Shown here piece after piece: positions 60,079 to 64,000 of a stretch of 64,000 nt of DNA (position 1 is its first letter; each line of letters begins with the position of its first letter). The stretch spans positions 62,001-126,000 of the forward strand of contig CANMGU010000001.1 in assembly GCA_947497455.1 (NCBI GenBank), written 5' to 3'. This stretch comes from an uncultured Sphingomonadaceae bacterium (GTDB lineage: Bacteria; Pseudomonadota; Alphaproteobacteria; Sphingomonadales; Sphingomonadaceae). Below the pieces are notes generated by a model. That model was not told where the DNA came from, ran no database searches, and worked only from the letters and a program-made list of their open reading frames with translations. The translations under genes and the position numbers were made by a program.

Positions 60079-60552
60079 TCAGTCATGAACCTTCACAACC
60101 TGGTTCACTTCAAAGAAATAACCGTCCAGATCCCAGAAGGAACAGCCGATCATATCCTTTTGCTTGCCATCAGCGCCGGTAACGCTCCATTCTCGCGGTT
60201 CGCTGTGGATGCGCGAGCCAAGTGCGCGGGCTCGTTCTACCGCACCTTTGGCATCTTCCGATGCGACAACAAAAACCGGTGCGCCAAATTTGATTTCGGT
60301 GGGCAGCTCTTCCGGCGCATCCTGCTTGGGATCGAGCCATTCGAGCAGGCCGATCATGCCAATCATGTCATGCTCGCATTTCAGGATGATCAAGCGGGTC
60401 TGGTCGCCTTTCTTGCCGGCAGCTAGTTGTGTACCCGACAAGGTAAATGGCGTGTCCATCCATTTGGTCATGCCAAAGACAGTTTCGTACCAGTTGGACG
60501 CAGCGTCGCCGTCGCGAACCATCAGGGTTGTGCGTTTGATTATGTCAGTCAT
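60079..60552 (-). CDS. VOC/glyoxalase family protein
   Basis: 157 residues from the ATG at 60550-60552 (ATGA overlap with DUF1330). TTLMVRDGDAASNWYETVFG, HDMIGMIGLLEWLDPKQDAP and CSFWDLDGYFFEVNQVV show the two modules with a C-terminal Glu (FFEV) as a probable metal ligand. KFGAPVFVVASEDAKGAVER is the start of the second module. It may be a metal-dependent isomerase or dioxygenase-like enzyme. Longer in-frame extension would overlap the upstream gene and is not needed. Confidence 0.83.
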   Translation of the reverse strand: MTDIIKRTTLMVRDGDAASNWYETVFGMTKWMDTPFTLSGTQLAAGKKGDQTRLIILKCEHDMIGMIGLLEWLDPKQDAPEELPTEIKFGAPVFVVASEDAKGAVERARALGSRIHSEPREWSVTGADGKQKDMIGCSFWDLDGYFFEVNQVVKVHD

Positions 60553-60851
60553 ACGATTTTGGGGCTTTCGATAACAAGAACCTGACAATCGGCAATATCG
60601 GCGCGCAGTTTCTTGGCTTCCTGATATTCCGGGCTGTTCCAGAATTTGTGAACGGCCGCCTTATCGGGCCATTCGGAAATGACCATGGAAGCACCATCCC
60701 CAAAATCGCCTTCGAGAAGCTCTGCGCCGGGGCCGCGCAAAACATAACGTCCGCCGAATTTTTCAACCAGAGCACCGGCAGCAGCGCCATAACCGGCGAT
60801 GAATTTTTCGCGGTCTGCAATCTTGGCGGTAACAATCATATAGGCGGGCAT
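60549..60851 (-). CDS. DUF1330 family protein
   Basis: 100 residues. MPAYMIVTAKIADREKFIAG, YVLRGPGAELLEGDFGDGAS and VISEWPDKAAVHKFWNSPEY are the usual DUF1330 pattern, a ferredoxin-like dimeric barrel. GGACTC-type sequence rather than a strong ribosome site precedes the ATG. It is the first gene of the leftward operon to 54.9 kb, with a TTGTCCGGACAA site about 20 bases upstream of its start. The family has no established reaction; it may assist an oxidation or cyclisation step. Confidence 0.87.
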   Translation of the reverse strand: MPAYMIVTAKIADREKFIAGYGAAAGALVEKFGGRYVLRGPGAELLEGDFGDGASMVISEWPDKAAVHKFWNSPEYQEAKKLRADIADCQVLVIESPKIV

Positions 60852-60871
60852 AGGTGAGTCCTCTTAAAAAG

Positions 60872-60883
60872 TTGTCCGGACAA
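60872..60883. promoter_or_regulatory. TTGTCCGGACAA operator
   Basis: Perfect 12-base core extended on one side (GTTGTCCGGACAAATT). It lies in the 72-base gap upstream of the DUF1330 gene, between it and the end of the nitrilase-fold gene, and so controls the leftward nine-gene operon to 54.9 kb. Confidence 0.75.
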
Positions 60884-60923
60884 ATTACGCGAGAGGCGGC
60901 TGATTGCAACCGCTATTTTACAG

Positions 60924-62075
60924 CTACTGCGGCCATCTGGCTTTGTCGCGCAAATAGCGCCCGGAATCCCTGGTGTCTTTGGGTTGATATTCTGCAAAAA
61001 GATTGGGGCCATAGCGAGAGCGATATTGTTCGAACACGGGCATGAACAGCTCGCTATGGACAATCGGCTGGCGGTTGCGGGCGCGGAAACTGGCGATCGG
61101 GATGCGAGCGGAAACAAGTGTTTCAAAAGCGGTTTTGGCTATGTTCATGACTTCGCCATCCGGGGCGTAAATGGCGGAACCGCCACCACCCGCATCGGCA
61201 AAATAATAGGGGTTTTCCGGCGACGCAGCGTTATTCGCTACAGCGGTATAAACGCCGTTGTAAAGACTCGTGGCCTGCATATCGATCGGGTTGAAACCGC
61301 CGGTTGCAGTGCGCAAAATGATCTCCGCCCCTTTCATCGCAAAGGCGCGGAAAAGCTCCGGTTCGCGCTGCACCGAGCTGGTCGCAATATTGCCGATCGG
61401 TGTGCGCGTGACGGGGAGGACCGCATCGGCTCCGTACATTTCGACATAGCGGTCCAGCACATCATAAATAGTGGTGGTGAACAGTTCGAAATCACCACCG
61501 AAAAAGCCCTTGATGTTCCGGGCCTTCCAGTGCTTGTCGACGATTTCGCCCTTGCCGTTCATGATCGTGGTGATGGAGAGCAGGCTTTCGGGCCAGTCCG
61601 GATCGCGGACATAGGAACCGAAAACGAGCCAGCAGCCATATTCGCGCGCCTTGCGGGCGAGCATCTCTGTCTCCTCGCCAGGAATTTCAATTGCCACTTT
61701 TCGCGCGTCGTTGATATTCCATTTGTGGTAATAACCGGTAATGGGAAATTCATGGAAAAAGATCAGGTCTTTGGGTCCGGAAAAGCCATTAGCAGCATCG
61801 ATCAAATCCATCATGTGTTGCACATTGGCGCGGCGCGTTTGTTTGAGATTGTTTAGCTCGACGGGAACAACACGGGCCTGGGCCACACCAAGCGATATCG
61901 TGTCTTTTGCCAGCGGAACAGTTTCGTAGCGACCATCCGGTGTGATGCTGAGCTTGTCCGGTCCGCCCTTGATGGTGGCTTCAGCAAAATCGGTCCAGCT
62001 TAAAGCGGCACCGGCGGCCAGTCCTGCGCCCGCCGTAAATAGGCTGCGCCGCGACACGCCATCATTTTCGTCCAT
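60924..62075 (-). CDS. Nitrilase-superfamily protein with Tat signal and Ser in place of catalytic Cys
   Basis: 383 residues. VSRRSLFTAGAGLAAGAAL is a twin-arginine signal. The fold is that of carbon-nitrogen hydrolases: LIFFHEFPITGYYHKW (Glu109), GEIVDKHWKARNIKG (Lys181 or Lys184) and IGNIATSSVQREPELFRAFA followed by MKGAEIIL. Counting eight residues back to include the PE Glu, the catalytic Cys position is Ser233. The 29.6 kb relative has the same replacement, so it is a shared feature rather than a sequencing error. Export by Tat implies folding before transport. The start overlaps the upstream alpha/beta hydrolase gene by 14 bases. Confidence 0.85.
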   Translation of the reverse strand: MDENDGVSRRSLFTAGAGLAAGAALSWTDFAEATIKGGPDKLSITPDGRYETVPLAKDTISLGVAQARVVPVELNNLKQTRRANVQHMMDLIDAANGFSGPKDLIFFHEFPITGYYHKWNINDARKVAIEIPGEETEMLARKAREYGCWLVFGSYVRDPDWPESLLSITTIMNGKGEIVDKHWKARNIKGFFGGDFELFTTTIYDVLDRYVEMYGADAVLPVTRTPIGNIATSSVQREPELFRAFAMKGAEIILRTATGGFNPIDMQATSLYNGVYTAVANNAASPENPYYFADAGGGGSAIYAPDGEVMNIAKTAFETLVSARIPIASFRARNRQPIVHSELFMPVFEQYRSRYGPNLFAEYQPKDTRDSGRYLRDKARWPQ

Positions 62076-63042
62076 CGTCCATTTCCTTTCCGCTATCCAT
62101 CCTCATCGCCGAGTCGCCGTCCAGAAAGGGACGGATGACCGCGATATATTTTTCTGGTGCAAGATCGAAACCGCCCAGCGTCATGCCACTAATGTGCGTC
62201 AGTTGGGCGTTGCGGAACAGCGGCAGAGCCGCCTCCGTTTCCTGCTTCAGGCTGCCGTCGTTGGTGATGAGTAAGACTGGCTGTTGGACAGCTCGGAACC
62301 GGTCTTCCGAAGGGTAGGTGAAAACGCCGTGATAGGCTTCCCAGCAATGCGGGTAGCATTGCATCATGTCACCAAAATGCTCTTGTGCCCGCTCTAAGGG
62401 CATGCCGGCCTCCGTTGCTGCTATGGCGAAGTCCCATTTCTTCGCGAGATGCGATCCATCAGGCGCAACCGGCTCCGGTTGAACATTGGCCTGATAGGCT
62501 TTTTTGCGTGCTTCGCCGGTAAAAAAGGGTAGCCCAGGGAGAACCAATCGACGAACAAGGTCCGGATGGCGAATTGCCAATTCGGTCGCGATCAATGTGC
62601 CTGTATGATAGCCGAGTACGTCGACCGGCCGTCCAAGATCGGCGCCATAACCCAACGCCATTAGGACCGTTGCTGCGGATCCGGCATAGCCGCCGATCGA
62701 TTGTAATTCTCTTGGTCGGTCGGAATCACCATAGCCAGGCGTGTCGATGGCAATGACCACCCGATCGCTTGCCATGAGCCGCATGAACTTCAGGAAATAG
62801 TCGCTGGAATAGGGTGTCGGATGAAACAGGACCAGCGGGGGCAATTGAGTTTCTGACTCGGAGCGGGCGGTGCGAACATGAACCTGACCGAACGGACCGG
62901 GGATAAAATCTCGTTCTATTCTTATCGAAGAAGCTTCAGTTTTTGTAGGTGAATGAGATTGAGCAGCGCTGTCCTGGGTATTCAGGAACGTCGTCAACAT
63001 CATTAAATACAACAGAAAAACATGACCTTGATACAGTCGCAT
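62062..63042 (-). CDS. Exported alpha/beta-hydrolase fold protein with His at nucleophile elbow
   Basis: 326 residues from the ATG at 63040-63042 with GAGGGAGA upstream. A hydrophobic N-terminal signal (about 7-28, FLLYLMMLTTFLNTQDSAAQ) precedes the domain. PGPFGQVHVRTARSE, LVLFHPTPYSSDYF, AIDTPGYGDSDRP and VLGYHTGTLIATELAIRHP follow. His146 occupies the nucleophile position of the GxSxG elbow. It is the exported relative of the 56.4 kb enzyme. With the Tat-exported nitrilase-fold partner it forms a two-gene periplasmic unit driven from the operator at 63093-63104. Confidence 0.83.
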   Translation of the reverse strand: MRLYQGHVFLLYLMMLTTFLNTQDSAAQSHSPTKTEASSIRIERDFIPGPFGQVHVRTARSESETQLPPLVLFHPTPYSSDYFLKFMRLMASDRVVIAIDTPGYGDSDRPRELQSIGGYAGSAATVLMALGYGADLGRPVDVLGYHTGTLIATELAIRHPDLVRRLVLPGLPFFTGEARKKAYQANVQPEPVAPDGSHLAKKWDFAIAATEAGMPLERAQEHFGDMMQCYPHCWEAYHGVFTYPSEDRFRAVQQPVLLITNDGSLKQETEAALPLFRNAQLTHISGMTLGGFDLAPEKYIAVIRPFLDGDSAMRMDSGKEMDDGRK

Positions 63043-63092
63043 CAAATCTCCCTCAGCAGCTTTTTTGGCGTGATTACCAGAAAATGGACGAA

Positions 63093-63104
63093 ATGTCCGG
63101 ACAA
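63093..63104. promoter_or_regulatory. ATGTCCGGACAA operator (one mismatch)
   Basis: Eleven of twelve bases match TTGTCCGGACAA, with an AATT extension on the right. It lies 51 bases upstream of the exported alpha/beta-hydrolase start on the minus strand. Confidence 0.65.
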
Positions 63105-63204
63105 ATTATTTAACCGAACCCACAAGGGACTTTTCTTCCATCTGAAGCGACCAATGGGCGTTGCATTTTTGTGACAGTTTCTAGCCTCGAGTGACGTTTG
63201 ATAA

Positions 63205-63222
63205 AATTTGTCTGGACAAATT
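63205..63222. promoter_or_regulatory. AATTTGTCTGGACAAATT operator (one core mismatch)
   Basis: An 18-base near-perfect palindrome, the central C being T. It lies 70 bases upstream of the TonB receptor start in the same 249-base divergent gap that holds the site at 63093-63104, so each side has its own operator. Confidence 0.7.
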
Positions 63223-63291
63223 ATCTGGAGAATGAAAGTCTAATTGTGGAGGTCGATACAACTGGCATTCGCTGGTTTCAGGGAGGAAAAA

Positions 63292-64000
63292 ATGAAAACG
63301 ATGTTCAAGGCTGCGCTTTTGGCAGCAACCGCTACTATTCCGGTTTCGGCATATGCACAAAATACTGGTGCCAGCGATGACGCCGTGGAAGGTGACTCTA
63401 ATGTCATTATCGTGACGGCCCGAAAAATGTCCGAAAACTTGCAGGAAGTCCCGTCGACCATTGCTGTTGTCAGTTCCGACTCAATTGAGGATCTGGCGCT
63501 CGACAGCGTAGCTGATATTTCCCGGTTGACTGCAGGACTAACATTTGACGACAGTTTCGGTCGTGACTCCAATCGTCCGGTGATCCGTGGCCAGGCAAAT
63601 ATTCTCGGCGATTCCGGTGTTGCCGTGTTTATCGACGGAATCTATTTCAGTGGCTCGATAGGCGACTATAATGTCGACAATATTGAACGTATTGAGGTTG
63701 TTAAAGGCCCGCAAAGTGCACTCTACGGTCGTAACACCTATTCCGGTGCGATAAATATCATCTCCAAAGGGCCAGCTGATCAGCTTGAGGGCAATATTAC
63801 TCTCGATATCTCGGAGAACGACCGGTACGAGGTGACCGGCGGTATCCGCGGGCCGATTACAGATTCGATTAGTGGTGCGGTTTCCGCTCGTTTCTACGAT
63901 TTTGGCGGAGAATATACCAATTTGTTTGACGGCGAGAAAGTTGGCGATCAGTCATCTTATTCTTTCTCCGGTGCTTTCCAATTTGACAATGATGGCCCAT
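63292..64000 (+). CDS. TonB-dependent outer-membrane receptor (partial, cut by right edge)
   Basis: About 236 residues seen. Signal peptide about 1-23 (MFKAALLAATATIPVSAYAQ), TonB-box region NVIIVTARKMSENLQEVPST, plug with PVIRGQANILGDSGVAVFID and VKGPQSALYGRNTYSGAINI, then the first barrel strands. GGGAGG precedes the ATG. It is the third receptor in the window and the second under a TTGTCCGGACAA-type site. It is clearly not a duplicate of the 33.8 kb receptor, having a shorter N-terminal region and a different plug loop. Substrate import for the regulon is likely. Confidence 0.93.
   Translation, partial: MKTMFKAALLAATATIPVSAYAQNTGASDDAVEGDSNVIIVTARKMSENLQEVPSTIAVVSSDSIEDLALDSVADISRLTAGLTFDDSFGRDSNRPVIRGQANILGDSGVAVFIDGIYFSGSIGDYNVDNIERIEVVKGPQSALYGRNTYSGAINIISKGPADQLEGNITLDISENDRYEVTGGIRGPITDSISGAVSARFYDFGGEYTNLFDGEKVGDQSSYSFSGAFQFDNDGP

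Noticed and set aside
1..64000. CRISPR array, tRNA, rRNA, transposase, integrase or prophage genes
   Set aside because: I looked for regular repeats, conserved RNA segments and DDE or recombinase motifs and saw none.

Overview
The window looks like part of a sphingomonad (Alphaproteobacteria, Sphingomonadales) chromosome or large replicon. Three TonB-dependent receptors carry signal peptides ending in AxAQ followed by a VIIVTA/VIVVTA-type TonB box. The genes are tightly packed, with many ATGA and TGATG start/stop overlaps, GC content is moderate, and the gene families resemble the CoA-linked catabolism of marine and freshwater Sphingorhabdus- or Sphingopyxis-like strains. This taxonomic call is an inference from gene style; there is no rRNA or housekeeping marker here.

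Layout. (1) 1-10.7 kb: a HyuB/HyuA pair (HyuB cut by the left edge) and an HMG-CoA-lyase-type gene run leftward. A class III CoA-transferase, a racemase-fold protein, two small NTF2-like proteins, a TonB receptor and an isochorismatase-type hydrolase run rightward. An FCD-type GntR regulator sits among them, and the two promoter regions carry TTGTATACAA palindromes. (2) 10.8-19.4 kb: a leftward operon with an alpha/beta-hydrolase fusion, a small beta-barrel-like protein, aconitase-family LeuC/LeuD, an HMG-CoA-lyase-like enzyme, a CoA-transferase, a KSTD-like flavoprotein and an NmrA-like protein. (3) 19.5-28 kb: a rightward operon with an isochorismatase, two PuuE-type cyclic amidohydrolases, an aldehyde dehydrogenase, a methyltransferase plus small coiled-coil partner, and an oxidoreductase; then a small unknown protein, a membrane protein and a VOC protein. 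(4) 28-36.4 kb: leftward genes for a second methyltransferase/small-partner pair, a nitrilase-fold protein, a VAO-type flavoprotein, an MFS transporter and a TonB receptor. (5) 36.5-39.9 kb: a LysR regulator, paralogues of the small barrel and membrane proteins, and a DUF1838-like protein. (6) 40-54.9 kb: rightward CitE, MaoC, acyl-CoA dehydrogenase, two CoA-transferases, two MmgE/PrpD proteins, an acyl-CoA ligase, an amidase, a SDR, a third PuuE-like enzyme, an enoyl-CoA hydratase and others, with a HutC-type GntR regulator encoded on the opposite strand in the middle. (7) 54.9-63 kb: leftward genes for SnoaL, CMD, YciI, alpha/beta hydrolase, MFS, VOC, MDR, DUF1330, nitrilase-fold and alpha/beta hydrolase proteins. 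(8) The start of a third TonB receptor at the right edge.

The main observation is a palindrome, TTGTCCGGACAA (often extended to AATTTGTCCGGACAAATT), or a close variant, in almost every promoter gap from 19.4 kb to the right end (nine locations). It ties these operons into one local regulon. The HutC-type GntR at about 45 kb is the best local candidate regulator because the site has the GT-N4-AC form known for that subfamily. The second observation is that several hydrolase-fold proteins have an altered nucleophile: both nitrilase-fold proteins have Ser where the catalytic Cys should be, all three alpha/beta hydrolases have His at the nucleophile elbow, and the racemase-fold protein contains no Cys at all.

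Taken together, the window reads as a large inducible catabolic island. TonB receptors and MFS permeases would import a substrate. Many C-N or ester hydrolase-type enzymes would open or trim it, and CoA-transferases, an acyl-CoA ligase, dehydrogenase and hydratases, and HMG-CoA-lyase/CitE-type lyases would break the carbon skeleton into central metabolites. The substrate cannot be named from the sequence. No rRNA, tRNA, CRISPR array, transposase or integrase was seen, and there is no gap above 300 bases without a gene.
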